In this document: in pieces, positions 14,455-21,781 of the stretch | Layout: each line of letters opens with the position of its first letter | How positions within the stretch are numbered: position 1 is the stretch's first letter | Assembly (NCBI GenBank): GCA_013044195.1 | Contig: JABEUV010000073.1 | Span: forward strand, 1-46,328 | Direction of reading: 5' to 3' | Length of the DNA: 46,328 nt | Source: Elusimicrobiota bacterium | GTDB lineage: Bacteria; Elusimicrobiota; Elusimicrobia; UBA1565; UBA9628 | Program-made: the position numbers and the translations under genes | The notes under the pieces: model-generated | The model's database searches: none | Told to the model about the DNA's origin: nothing | What the model saw: the letters and a program-made list of their open reading frames with translations, nothing else

Positions 14455-15684
14455 GTGGCCGGCGAACTGAAGCCGCTTGTCGCGGCGGCCTTCCTCTGGT
14501 ATCTGCTGACCATCGCCGCGTATTCCATGGTCGGACCGGCGCGCGACGCCCTGCTGATGACGCGCTTCGGTCCGGCGATGCTGCCGTGGGTGTATCTGGC
14601 GGGAGCGGCGCTGACGGGTGCGGCGGTGTGGACTTACGGCCGCTTCGCGCGTTCCTCAAGACGGCGGCTCATCGGCGGCACTTTGGCGGCGCTGGCGCTG
14701 ACCTTGGGCGGCGGGGGACTGCTCGTCGCGGAGGCGGGCTCCCGCGCGCTGTCCTTCCTATATTTTTTATGGTGCGACGTGTTCGGCATCATGTCGGTGA
14801 CTTTGTTCTGGACCTATGCCGACGACGTGTTCACCGCCGAGGAATCCCTGCGCGTATTCGGCCTGCTCTCGGCGGCCGCACCCGTGGGCGCGATTCTGGG
14901 CGATCTGGCCGTGCGCCGTTGGGTGCGGGCGGTGGGACCCAGCGCCATTCTTGTGGCGGCCGCGGCGTTGTTCGCGTTGGCCGTTCCGCTGTTCTTGTTT
15001 ATGGAGTCGCGGGCGGGTGGGCGCGGAAAATCGGGAGCGCCGCCGCGCGCTGCGGCGCCCGTCCCGGCGGCGGGACTGCTCAAGACCATTATCGCCTCGC
15101 CGTTCCTGCTCTGGCTGGCCGCGCTGGTGGCCTTCGAGCGGTTGGTGCCTGATTTCAGCAAGTATCTCTACAGTGTCGAGGCCTCGCGCGCGTTCGGCGG
15201 CGACGCGCGCGTGATGGCGTCGTTCTTCGCCGGAGTGGACCTTTGGACCGGCGTTGGTTCGTTCATCGCGGGGATTATCTTCACGGCGCCGGCGCTGCGT
15301 CTGTTCGGGATCGGCGGGTTGCTGGCCAGCGCCGGTCTGGCCAATCTTGCACTGCTGGCTCTCTATCCGGCCGCGCCGGGCCTGCGCTTGTGCGCGGTTT
15401 TCATGGCGTTGGAAGGAACGGCGCGCTACACTTGGTTTAAGACCGCCAAGGAGAGCACCTACACCGCCACCGGCAAGGACGTGCTCTACCGCGTGAAGGC
15501 GTTCATCGAGATGTTCGTCTACCGCATCGCGCGTGGCGGCGCGGGACTTCTCCTGCTGGCGGCCGGTTGGGTTGGGTTGGGCGCTCGCGGCGTGGCCGTG
15601 CTCGGCATTCCGTTCGGCCTGGCCTGGTTGTATACGGCCGCGCGCACGGCCCGCGAGCATGCGCGCGTCAGCGAAGGGTCTTGA
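14455..15684 (+). CDS. ADP/ATP-translocase-like multi-helix carrier
   Basis: 409 residues with about 11-12 hydrophobic segments in an MFS-like arrangement. The N-terminus resembles the plastid/bacterial NTP-carrier (Npt/Tlc) family: FLWYLLTIAAYSMVGPARDA, then LWCDVFGIMSVTLFWTYADD, and in the last third ARYTWFKTAKESTYTATGKD followed by VLYRVKAFIEMFVYRIARGG. Family members in intracellular bacteria exchange ATP for ADP; free-living relatives exist with unknown substrates, so nucleotide transport should not be assumed. The GTG start is fixed by the -10 located 6 nt upstream. It overlaps the convergent MOT1-type gene by 17 bp. Confidence 0.65.
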   Translation: MAGELKPLVAAAFLWYLLTIAAYSMVGPARDALLMTRFGPAMLPWVYLAGAALTGAAVWTYGRFARSSRRRLIGGTLAALALTLGGGGLLVAEAGSRALSFLYFLWCDVFGIMSVTLFWTYADDVFTAEESLRVFGLLSAAAPVGAILGDLAVRRWVRAVGPSAILVAAAALFALAVPLFLFMESRAGGRGKSGAPPRAAAPVPAAGLLKTIIASPFLLWLAALVAFERLVPDFSKYLYSVEASRAFGGDARVMASFFAGVDLWTGVGSFIAGIIFTAPALRLFGIGGLLASAGLANLALLALYPAAPGLRLCAVFMALEGTARYTWFKTAKESTYTATGKDVLYRVKAFIEMFVYRIARGGAGLLLLAAGWVGLGARGVAVLGIPFGLAWLYTAARTAREHARVSEGS

Positions 15685-16810
15685 AGGCGAGGCGGTCTCT
15701 GACGCGGTAAAGCGCGACGCCGAGGCCGAGAGCGGTCAAATAGCCGTAGGGCGTGAAGGCGGCGATCATGCCGAGCAGGAGCACGAGCGCGAAAGAATTC
15801 GTGTCGTGCGCCTCGTCGCGGATGAGGCCGAGCATAGCCAGGCCCTCGAAGCCGAGCAGTACGCCGAGGACGGGCTTTGGAAAGGCCTGGAGAATCTGTG
15901 CGAAGGCTCCGCCGAAGAATAGTCCGAGAGCAAGAAACAGCGACCCGTAGATCACGACCGAGCCGCCCGTGCGCGCGCCGAACGCGTAATGTCCGGCGAT
16001 GCCGCCCGAGCCGTGGCAGGACGGCGCGCCGCCGAAGAGCGGGGCGACCAGGTTCATCGCCGCGTAGGTAAAGCCGATGGTGCGCACCGCGGGCGCGCGG
16101 TCGGGGAAAAGATCAAGCGCGGTGCGCCGGGTGGCCAGCACGGAATTGGCCAGCGACAGCGGCAGTTGCGGCAGAGCAAGCAGCCAAAAGCCTCGCGCCA
16201 CGTCTCTGGCGTCCGGCGCGGCGAAAACGGGAAGGTGCAGGCCGAAGCCGGCGGCGAGGGCGCGCGGGCTCAAGGTCGTCGCCAGCGCATAGGCCAGGCC
16301 CAGGCCGATCACGATCAGCGCGGACGGCACGCGCTCGTTTCCGGACAGCGCGACGACGATGAGCGCGCAGACCGCCGCCAACGCCCAGCCCGCCGCACCG
16401 CCCGCGGGCAGGAACTGGCGCGCGGCCAGCGACGCGAGCTGAAGGCCCAGCCCGCACTGAATGCCGCGCACCACGGTCTTGGGCACCGCGCGGGCGAACG
16501 CGTCTAAGAGGCCGGTCGCGGTCATCAGGAGCATAATCACGCCGAGCGCCAGGCCCGCGCCGGCGATCACGGACGGGGGCAGACGTTCGGCGATGGCGAT
16601 CGCGGCCAGGGCTTTGAGCGGCTCCACCGGCATCGGCATTCGGTAGAACACGCCGGCCGCGATTTGCAACGCGCCGGCGCAGGCCAGCACCGAGCCTCCG
16701 TCCAGGCCGCAGGCCAAAGTCAGGCCCGCCAGCAAGGGAAAATCCGTTCCTAGGTCGCCGAAGGCTCCGGCCAGCTCGCGCCGGTCGAATCGCAGCGGCG
16801 CGCGGCTCAC
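15668..16810 (-). CDS. Putative molybdate/sulfate transporter, MOT1 (SulP-like) family
   Basis: 380 residues, about 10-11 membrane segments. The opening RFDRRELAGAFGDLGTDFPL is the MOT1 signature, and FYRMPMPVEPLKALAAIAIA matches the second family motif (PVQPMKA-like). The mid-region FGGAPSCHGSGGIAGHYAFG is also typical. Plant MOT1 proteins carry molybdate at high affinity; the bacterial relatives are assigned by homology only. The GTG start at 16810 overlaps the stop of the response regulator gene (GTGA), so the two form an operon and the regulator may act on, or be co-expressed with, oxyanion uptake. The 3' end overlaps the convergent carrier gene. Confidence 0.8.
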   Translation of the reverse strand: MSRAPLRFDRRELAGAFGDLGTDFPLLAGLTLACGLDGGSVLACAGALQIAAGVFYRMPMPVEPLKALAAIAIAERLPPSVIAGAGLALGVIMLLMTATGLLDAFARAVPKTVVRGIQCGLGLQLASLAARQFLPAGGAAGWALAAVCALIVVALSGNERVPSALIVIGLGLAYALATTLSPRALAAGFGLHLPVFAAPDARDVARGFWLLALPQLPLSLANSVLATRRTALDLFPDRAPAVRTIGFTYAAMNLVAPLFGGAPSCHGSGGIAGHYAFGARTGGSVVIYGSLFLALGLFFGGAFAQILQAFPKPVLGVLLGFEGLAMLGLIRDEAHDTNSFALVLLLGMIAAFTPYGYLTALGLGVALYRVRDRLAFKTLR

Positions 16811-17193
16811 GCGTTCTTGGACCAGCCCTCGGGGTCCAGCAGAGCCTTGATCGCGCCCTCAAGCTCGCCCAGGTCCACGGGCTTGCGCAGGAAGCGCACC
16901 CGAGGATCCGGGGGGACATCGACGGCGAAGCGCAGGGCCTCGACGCCGCTCAGGAAAACGACAGGTATCTCCTCGAAGGCTTCTTGGCCGCGCAACTGCT
17001 CCAGCAGTTCGTGGCCGTTGATCTTGGGCATGTCGAAATCCAGGATCGCCAGCTCGGGCGCGGCTTTATCCGCGAGCGCGGACGCCTCCTGGGGGTTGCA
17101 GCAGCGCGAGACGGCGTGGCCGCGGCGGGACAGGAAGTCGCCGAGAATTTCGGTGAACGGCTCGTCGTCGTCGACCAATAAAATACGCGCCAT
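16807..17193 (-). CDS. Single-domain response regulator (receiver only)
   Basis: 128 residues, CheY-like fold. Acidic pocket VDDD near residues 7-10, phospho-acceptor Asp52 in AILDFDMP, conserved Ser in VVFLSG and Lys in FLRKPVD. There is no output domain, so it acts by protein contact, as a phosphate shuttle, or on a partner not seen here. No histidine kinase lies next to it. Start ATG 17193 is set by the TATGAT element 6 nt upstream; longer in-frame starts would run through the hairpin and the neighbouring gene. It is translationally coupled to the MOT1-type transporter by a GTGA overlap. Confidence 0.85.
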   Translation of the reverse strand: MARILLVDDDEPFTEILGDFLSRRGHAVSRCCNPQEASALADKAAPELAILDFDMPKINGHELLEQLRGQEAFEEIPVVFLSGVEALRFAVDVPPDPRVRFLRKPVDLGELEGAIKALLDPEGWSKNA

Positions 17194-17199
17194 GCGCGT

Positions 17200-17205
17200 A
17201 TCATA
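17200..17205 (-). promoter_or_regulatory. Leaderless -10 of the receiver-only regulator
   Basis: TATGAT on the minus strand, then 6 nt to ATG 17193. The -35 is poor. Confidence 0.5.
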
Positions 17206-17212
17206 CTTCATG

Positions 17213-17240
17213 AAAGCCCTGTCATTTAAGGGCTTTCTTT
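17213..17240. terminator. Hairpin between lipoprotein and regulator genes
   Basis: AAAGCCCT, 8-nt loop, AGGGCTTT, then CTTTT on the plus strand. The perfect 8-bp stem lies downstream of the minus-strand lipoprotein gene, but the T-run is on the plus side, so termination in the minus direction would rely on the stem's own terminal TTT. Likely a weak or bidirectional terminator. Confidence 0.45.
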
Positions 17241-17261
17241 TACCCGCCCGCGCGGGCGGCG

Positions 17262-17570
17262 TTACTGATTGGTATTGTATGCGTAGGACTTCACGGTGCC
17301 GTCCGCGTTGAAGCGCACGAAAAGGTCCCGCGTGCGCGGAGTGGAGAACACGCCGACGTGGTCGTCGACGTAGGTCCAGGTCGCGTCGCCGTCCTCGATG
17401 CCGGTGCGGTAGGGCTTGCCGTAGGCCGACTGAATCTGGGCTTGGGTCGTCTTGCCGAGCGCGATGGTCTTGATCCCGTCCGAGGGGAAGGTTCGGCCGA
17501 CCGAGACGCAACCGGAGAACGCCAGCAGAAGGCCGACGCACGAGGCGAGAGAGGCGATTCTAATGTTCAT
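17262..17570 (-). CDS. BamE/SmpA-like small lipoprotein
   Basis: 102 residues. Signal peptide with lipobox LAFSGC (lipidated Cys near residue 20). The mature domain shows the SmpA/OmlA pattern: IKTIALGKTTQAQIQSAYG, KPYR-G-EDGDATWTYV, and a C-terminal strand VRFNADGTVKSYAY. BamE-type proteins belong to the beta-barrel assembly machine at the outer membrane, but this fold is also used by other small envelope lipoproteins, so the Bam role is a guess. ATG 17570 lies 6 nt after a perfect TATAAT. The longer in-frame start at 17645 would read through an intrinsic terminator and is rejected. Confidence 0.75.
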   Translation of the reverse strand: MNIRIASLASCVGLLLAFSGCVSVGRTFPSDGIKTIALGKTTQAQIQSAYGKPYRTGIEDGDATWTYVDDHVGVFSTPRTRDLFVRFNADGTVKSYAYNTNQ

Positions 17571-17576
17571 GGCCGT

Positions 17577-17582
17577 ATTATA
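17577..17582 (-). promoter_or_regulatory. Leaderless TATAAT of the BamE-like lipoprotein
   Basis: Perfect TATAAT on the minus strand, 6 nt before ATG 17570. A TTGTGT at 17605-17600 lies at 17-nt spacing as a partial -35. Confidence 0.7.
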
Positions 17583-17597
17583 ACTCTTCGCCCTTGG

Positions 17598-17632
17598 AAA
17601 CACAAAACCCCTGGGCTTTGATCGCCCAAGGG
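17598..17632 (-). terminator. Intrinsic terminator of the candidate small RNA
   Basis: Minus strand: CCCTTGGGC, 7-nt loop, GCCCAGGGG (9 bp with one U-G pair), then TTTTGTGTTT. Confidence 0.6.
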
Positions 17633-17670
17633 CCGGTCCCGTCATTTCTTGTCACGGGTTCGAAATCGAC
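17598..17670 (-). ncRNA. Candidate small RNA of about 70 nt
   Basis: A perfect extended -10 (TGC-TATAAT, hexamer 17682-17677) on the minus strand predicts +1 near 17670. The transcript would contain a hairpin CCCGT-N11-ACGGG (17658-17638) and then a 9-bp terminator stem followed by TTTTGTGTTT (17632-17598). The only ORF near the start is a six-codon M-S-I-S-N-P. It matches no RNA family I recognise. It could instead be a leader/attenuator for the BamE-like gene just downstream, although that gene has its own -10 after the terminator. Confidence 0.45.
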
Positions 17671-17672
17671 AT

Positions 17673-17685
17673 TGCTATTATAGCA
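17673..17685. promoter_or_regulatory. Near-symmetrical -10 serving both strands
   Basis: TGCTATTATAGCA reads as TGC-TATTAT on plus and TGC-TATAAT on minus, each an extended -10. The plus direction would start near 17688 and serve the TPR lipoprotein (leader about 46 nt); the minus direction drives the candidate small RNA. Confidence 0.5.
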
Positions 17686-17733
17686 GGAGGTTCGCCGCGG
17701 CGCAAGCGCGATCCGGCCTTCTTTCGAAAACAA

Positions 17734-18843
17734 ATGATTCGACGATCCCGAAGTCTTCTCCTCGTTGCGGCTACGGCCGGCTTTCTCGGCGCGTGCGCTG
17801 TGCCCTTCGCCTGGGCCCCGCGTCGGAGCGTGCCGCCCGCGCCAAGGTCCGCGCCCGCGCCGACGCCTGCCGCGCCGCCGCGTCTTGGACTGGAGATCGG
17901 CGACCGAGCCCTGCGTCATGGACGATTGTCGGAGGCCGAGGTCGAACTCTCGTCCGCGCTGGCGCGCGCGGAAAGCCTCGGAAGCCGGGACGCGGCGCTG
18001 GCCACGGCTCTGGACGCGATGGGCGATCTGCGCGAAGCGCAGGGAGACGCCGCCGGCGCGGAGGTCTACGACCGCCGCGCGCTGGCCGTCTGGGAGGATT
18101 GCGCGGGCCCCGACGCTCCCGAGACCGGGGCGGCGCGCGCCTACCTGGCCGGCGTCTGCGCAGCACAGGGGCGCGCGGCCGAGGCCGAGGAACTCCTGCT
18201 GCGCGCGGTGGCCTCGGCGCAGGCCGATCCGGCGCGGGCGGAAGAGGCCGCGGCGCGGCTTGACGATCTGGGCGGGCTGGAGCGCTCGCGCGGCCGCCTG
18301 GACGCGGCGCAGGCCGACTACCGGCGCGCGTTGGAATTTGCCGAGACGGCCGACGGCGCCGAGAGTCTGTCCGTTGCCCGACGTCTGGACGCGCTGGCGC
18401 TCTTCGAGCATTCGCGGGGTCTTTACGACGCCGCCGAGCCCTTATACCGCCGCGCGCTCGAGATCAAGGAGAAACGGCTGGGTCCGGGAGACGGCCGGAT
18501 TCTGGCCGCGCTCGACGCTCTGGCCCTCTTCGAAGAGGCGCGCGGCCGCGACGCGGAGGCGGAGGCTTTGTACCGCCGCGCAATCGATGCGGGCCGACGC
18601 GCGGACGGGACGGACGCGGAGGGGCTGAAGTCCGCGCTGGCCGATTACGCCCATCTGCTGCGCCGTTTGGGACGGGCCTCCGAGGCCGATGCGCTCGACG
18701 CTCGATCGAACCCTTCGCCCCGATCCGCGCCGCTGCCGGCGGGGCCTTCCATTTCCGCGCCGGCGCTGTCGACCGGCACGGCCTCGGCACCCGTGCCCGC
18801 GGTATCGACCGCGACGGCCGCCGCTCAGGGGTCGAAGCGGTAG
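17734..18843 (+). CDS. TPR-repeat lipoprotein
   Basis: 369 residues. Lipoprotein signal with lipobox LGAC (Cys near 21), a Pro/Ala/Arg linker to about residue 50, then about six tandem TPR-like repeats of 42 residues (about 50-315), of the kinesin-light-chain type with the recurrent YRRALE or YRRAID helix B. A Ser/Ala/Pro-rich tail ends the protein. Such proteins act as scaffolds in the periplasm; no enzyme domain is seen. ATG 17734 has no obvious ribosome site; GGAGG at 17686 is too far away. The gene overlaps the convergent OmpR-type regulator by 19 bp. Confidence 0.75.
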   Translation: MIRRSRSLLLVAATAGFLGACAVPFAWAPRRSVPPAPRSAPAPTPAAPPRLGLEIGDRALRHGRLSEAEVELSSALARAESLGSRDAALATALDAMGDLREAQGDAAGAEVYDRRALAVWEDCAGPDAPETGAARAYLAGVCAAQGRAAEAEELLLRAVASAQADPARAEEAAARLDDLGGLERSRGRLDAAQADYRRALEFAETADGAESLSVARRLDALALFEHSRGLYDAAEPLYRRALEIKEKRLGPGDGRILAALDALALFEEARGRDAEAEALYRRAIDAGRRADGTDAEGLKSALADYAHLLRRLGRASEADALDARSNPSPRSAPLPAGPSISAPALSTGTASAPVPAVSTATAAAQGSKR

Positions 18844-19523
18844 CCCAGTCCCGGCAGGGCGACGATGTGTGCGCCGAGCTTGGCGCCGACTTTCTTGCGC
18901 AGCGTCCAGACGTGTGCGGCGACCGTGTGCGGATCGGAGTAGGCCTCCGGGTCGTAGCCCCAGACGGTTTCGAGAAGATAGGCGATCGTCAGCGCCTCGC
19001 CGGGTTGGCGCAGGAAGGAGGTCAGCAGGTCGAACTCCTTGCGCGTCAGCGCGACCCGGCGGCCGCCGATCGTCACGGTTCGTGCGACGACGTCGAGGGT
19101 GAGGCCGTGAGCCTTCAGCGTCTTGTCGAGGTCCGTGGGTGCGGCGTAGCGGCGCAGGACGGCCTCGATCTTCGCGCGCAGAAGCGGCGCGGGAACGGGC
19201 TTGGAGAGGTAGTCGTCGGCGCCGCTGTTGAGGCCCTCGATCTGCTCTTCGACCTCGGTGTGCACGCCGGACATCAGCACGAACGGCACGTGCGCGGTGC
19301 GCGGATCGTCGCGCAGACGCGACAGCAGGCTCAGGCCGTCGCCGCCCGGCATCGAGACGTCGCTGAGCACCAGATCCGGCGGCGATTCGAGCGCGACCGC
19401 GAGCGCTTTGTCCGCGGAAGGCGCGCTGCGCACGGAGTAGCCGGCGGCCTCCAAGATGTCGCCGTAAATACGGCGGTTGTCGGCCGTGTCGTCGACGATC
19501 AGTATGCGCGCGCGGGGCGTCAC
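18825..19523 (-). CDS. OmpR/PhoB-type response regulator
   Basis: 232 residues. Receiver domain (1-122) with the acidic pair in IVDDTADNRR, phospho-acceptor Asp55 in LVLSDVSMPGGDG, Ser in FVLMSG and Lys in YLSKPV. A winged-helix DNA-binding domain follows (about 138-232): VALTRKEFDLLTSFLRQPGE, then SDPHTVAAHVWTLRKKVG and IVALPGLGYRF. It should be a DNA-binding transcription factor controlled by phosphorylation. No cognate kinase is adjacent; the nearest histidine kinase is at 31214-32689. The GTG start is fixed by the -10 element 6 nt upstream, which excludes the long upstream frame extension that runs under the neighbouring plus-strand gene. Confidence 0.9.
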   Translation of the reverse strand: MTPRARILIVDDTADNRRIYGDILEAAGYSVRSAPSADKALAVALESPPDLVLSDVSMPGGDGLSLLSRLRDDPRTAHVPFVLMSGVHTEVEEQIEGLNSGADDYLSKPVPAPLLRAKIEAVLRRYAAPTDLDKTLKAHGLTLDVVARTVTIGGRRVALTRKEFDLLTSFLRQPGEALTIAYLLETVWGYDPEAYSDPHTVAAHVWTLRKKVGAKLGAHIVALPGLGYRFDP

Positions 19524-19529
19524 GCGGCG

Positions 19530-19538
19530 ATTATTGCA
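19530..19538 (-). promoter_or_regulatory. Leaderless extended -10 of the OmpR-type regulator
   Basis: TGC-AATAAT on the minus strand (hexamer 19535-19530), 6 nt before GTG 19523. Confidence 0.55.
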
Positions 19539-19634
19539 TTTTGACTCGCGCGTCCGAAATGAGTCCGGCCAATTCGGCCGATTTGATCTTGATTTGATCC
19601 CGCGCGGCGCGGGTGCACCGTCCGCACAATGGAC

Positions 19635-19640
19635 TATACT
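19635..19640 (+). promoter_or_regulatory. Leaderless -10 of the unknown secreted protein
   Basis: TATACT, then 6 nt to ATG 19647. The position also decides the start: an upstream TTG/ATG reading would overlap the -10. Confidence 0.6.
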
Positions 19641-19646
19641 GTCTCC

Positions 19647-20543
19647 ATGGCCTTGCTCGACGCGCGCGCCACCCTCCTTGCCGCCGCCGCCGCCCTGGCG
19701 GCGTGCGCGTTCGCGGCACGCGCGCGGCCGCGTCGTCCTCTGGGCTACGCGGACTACGCGAGACTCTACGCGCGCCTGGCCTCCGGTCAGACCCCGGCCG
19801 ATCTCAGCGACGTCGTCCCGGGCCTGTCGGGAGACCTGAAGGACGCGGCGGTCGTGTCGCGGCACTGGTGGACCGACAGCACGCCCTACGACGAACTCGC
19901 TCACCGAGAGATTCTTCCCGACGGCGTCCTCGACGCGCTGGGCATTGCCCACGAGGTCACCTCGGGCGTCGAGCACGTGCCGGCGGGGCTCATGCACACC
20001 TACGGCTATGTCTTTTCCCAGCTTCAAACCGCTTACGGCCTCAAGGGCAAGCGCTGGGTCGAGTCGCGCCTCGACGAGCGTCTGGGGTTGCCGGCGGGGA
20101 CGTTTTCTCCTCGGCCTCCAGCCGGAGAATTTCTGTCGAACGTCACCGCGACGCTGTCCGCGCTTGTGGGTCTCGACGCGCATCCCACGCGGGCGGCGGA
20201 GCTTGCGCCGCGCGCGCGGCGTCTGGGCGCCGTTGAGGAAGCCGTGCGCTGGCGGCGACCGGACGGCGTGGAAGTGTCCGGCGTCGTGCGGACTCACCTG
20301 GTGCCGCTGGCCCCGGTTGCGGGGCTCAAGACCGACGACGCGTACCTGCTGATCTACGAACTGGAGTTGAGCGGCGAGCGCCGCCTGGTGACGGCGTTCC
20401 CGGTCCAGGAGGGCTTTGCGCGGACCTTCCTAAATGCCAAGCCTGCCGTCGACGCCGCCTTCCGGCCGCGCTTCAACCTCTACGTCGATCCGACGTGGGT
20501 CGTCGTCGAGCGCCGTAGCGCGGGCTTTCTGCCGGCGCGATAG
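19647..20543 (+). CDS. Predicted exported protein of unknown function
   Basis: 298 residues. An N-terminal hydrophobic stretch (LLAAAAALAACAFAARA) is a signal peptide or anchor; the embedded LAAC could be a lipobox. The mature protein begins GYADYARLYARLASGQ and has conserved-looking His/Trp clusters (SRHWWTDSTPYDELAH; SGVEHVPAGLMHTYGYVF). The last part (about 215-290) is rich in beta strands. I recognise no family. It may be a small-molecule or lipid-binding envelope protein, but nothing in the sequence proves it. The start is chosen because the -10 lies exactly 6 nt upstream. It is convergent with the hydrolase gene, with a hairpin over the stop codon. Confidence 0.65.
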   Translation: MALLDARATLLAAAAALAACAFAARARPRRPLGYADYARLYARLASGQTPADLSDVVPGLSGDLKDAAVVSRHWWTDSTPYDELAHREILPDGVLDALGIAHEVTSGVEHVPAGLMHTYGYVFSQLQTAYGLKGKRWVESRLDERLGLPAGTFSPRPPAGEFLSNVTATLSALVGLDAHPTRAAELAPRARRLGAVEEAVRWRRPDGVEVSGVVRTHLVPLAPVAGLKTDDAYLLIYELELSGERRLVTAFPVQEGFARTFLNAKPAVDAAFRPRFNLYVDPTWVVVERRSAGFLPAR

Positions 20544-20552
20544 TCGCGCCGG
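20532..20552. terminator. Hairpin over a stop codon between convergent genes
   Basis: CCGGCGCGA-TAG-TCGCGCCGG: a perfect 9-bp inverted repeat whose 3-nt loop is the TAG stop of the plus-strand gene. The minus-strand hydrolase stop follows directly. No U-tract, so it may act as a pause or mRNA-end stabiliser more than a classical terminator. Confidence 0.45.
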
Positions 20553-21257
20553 TCAGGCCGGGGCTTTGAGGAACTGAAGCGCCAGCGCCCAGGCCTGCGC
20601 GGCCGACGGGGCGTGGTAGCTGGCGCGCGCGTCGCAGTGGAAGCCGTGGTCGGCGGCGGAGAAAGCGGCCTCGACGAACGGCTTGCCCGCGTCGCGCAGG
20701 GATTTGGAGACGGCCGCGACGCTTTCCGGAGGGATGTGTTTGTCGAGTCCGCCCCAAACAAGGAGGATCGGCGCTTTCATTTTCGGCGCGTGGTCGATTA
20801 AGGACGGTGCGATGCCGCCGCCGTAAAACGAGACCGCGGCCTTAAGCGGCAGTGCGGTGTCGGCGAGGAACGCTGCCCGCCCGCCCATGCAGAAACCGAT
20901 GGCGCAGACGTCTGGACATCCGCCGACCCTGGAGAGCCAGGTGTGTGCGGCCGTCATATCCGCCAGCAAGCCGGCATCGGTCAGGGCCTGGTAATGGGGC
21001 ATCGCCGCGGCGAAATTGGTGTAGGGGCCTTCCCAGCCCGCGGGGGCGCTGCGGTGGAACAACTCGGGCGCGAGTGCCAAGTAGCCTTCCCGCGCGAAGC
21101 GATCGGTCACGTCTCGGATGTGCGCGTTGACTCCGAAGGCCTCCTGCAAGACGATCATTCCGGGCCGCGGGCCCGGTGCGGCCGGGCGCGCCCAATAAGC
21201 GCGCATCGGCGCGCCGTCGACGGGAAGGTCGACGAAGCCGGTCTCGATTCCCGGCAT
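20553..21257 (-). CDS. Dienelactone hydrolase family protein
   Basis: 234 residues, alpha/beta-hydrolase fold. The catalytic triad of the family is visible: nucleophile Cys in AIGFCMGGRAAF, Asp in WGGLDKHIP and His in AADHGFHCD. The N-terminal GMIVLQEAFGVNAHIRDVTD is also typical. Dienelactone hydrolases open lactones in chlorocatechol degradation, but most genomic members are general carboxylic-ester or lactone hydrolases. It is the last gene of the purine operon, 3 nt after the CBS-domain gene, so it is probably co-expressed with GMP/IMP synthesis although no purine reaction is expected of it. Confidence 0.85.
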   Translation of the reverse strand: MPGIETGFVDLPVDGAPMRAYWARPAAPGPRPGMIVLQEAFGVNAHIRDVTDRFAREGYLALAPELFHRSAPAGWEGPYTNFAAAMPHYQALTDAGLLADMTAAHTWLSRVGGCPDVCAIGFCMGGRAAFLADTALPLKAAVSFYGGGIAPSLIDHAPKMKAPILLVWGGLDKHIPPESVAAVSKSLRDAGKPFVEAAFSAADHGFHCDARASYHAPSAAQAWALALQFLKAPA

Positions 21258-21260
21258 GGT

Positions 21261-21776
21261 CTAGGCTCCGCCGTCCGTCTGCGGCGATTCGTGCGAGGGG
21301 TCCGGCGGGAGGTTCTGTATCTCCGCCGGAAACAACTCGACGATGTCGTCGACGATGTCCTTGACCGACAGCACCCCGACGGGAACCAGGCCTTCACTGA
21401 TGATCGGGACATGGCGGTAGCCGCCGACGTGCATACGGTTGAGAGCCCAGGCAAGCCGGTCTTCGGCGGCGAGCGTCTCGGGATTGGCGGTCATGTACTT
21501 ATCGATGCGCGCGACGGCCAGATCGACGGGATGACCCACCACGCGATTGAGCAGATCGCGTTCCGTGAAGATGCCGATCAGGCAGCCCTCGTCGTCGACG
21601 ACCAGCACGCAGCCGATGCGCCGCTGCTGCATCAGCGCGACGGCCTGGGCCAGCGTCGTTTCGGGGCCGACGCTCACCGGGGAGCCGCGCAGATGCCGTC
21701 CGATCGGCTCCGTCAGCAGAGCGCCGACGGCCTTCAGTTCGTCTCCGGAGGCGTCTCCGAATTCGCTGTCGTCCAT
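21261..21776 (-). CDS. Two-CBS-domain protein
   Basis: 171 residues with two CBS motifs forming one Bateman module: ETTLAQAVALMQQRRIGCVL with GIFTERDLLNRV, and ETLAAEDRLAWALNRMHVGG with GVLSVKDIVDDI. Bateman modules bind adenine nucleotides (AMP, ATP, SAM). No other domain is attached. The adjacent IMP dehydrogenase homologue lacks the CBS insert found in normal GuaB, so this free-standing module in the same operon could regulate purine enzymes in trans; that is an inference. It starts 5 nt after purQ and ends 3 nt before the hydrolase gene. Confidence 0.9.
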   Translation of the reverse strand: MDDSEFGDASGDELKAVGALLTEPIGRHLRGSPVSVGPETTLAQAVALMQQRRIGCVLVVDDEGCLIGIFTERDLLNRVVGHPVDLAVARIDKYMTANPETLAAEDRLAWALNRMHVGGYRHVPIISEGLVPVGVLSVKDIVDDIVELFPAEIQNLPPDPSHESPQTDGGA

Positions 21777-21781
21777 GATCG

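Noticed and set aside
17571-17645. Longer start (ATG 17645) for the BamE-like lipoprotein
   Set aside because: It would run through an intrinsic terminator and the TATAAT, and would put 25 extra residues before a normal lipoprotein signal peptide.
17656-17666. GGTTCGAAATC, resembling a tRNA T-loop
   Set aside because: The flanks do not form a T-stem or acceptor stem on either strand; the sequence fits the promoter and first part of the candidate small RNA better.
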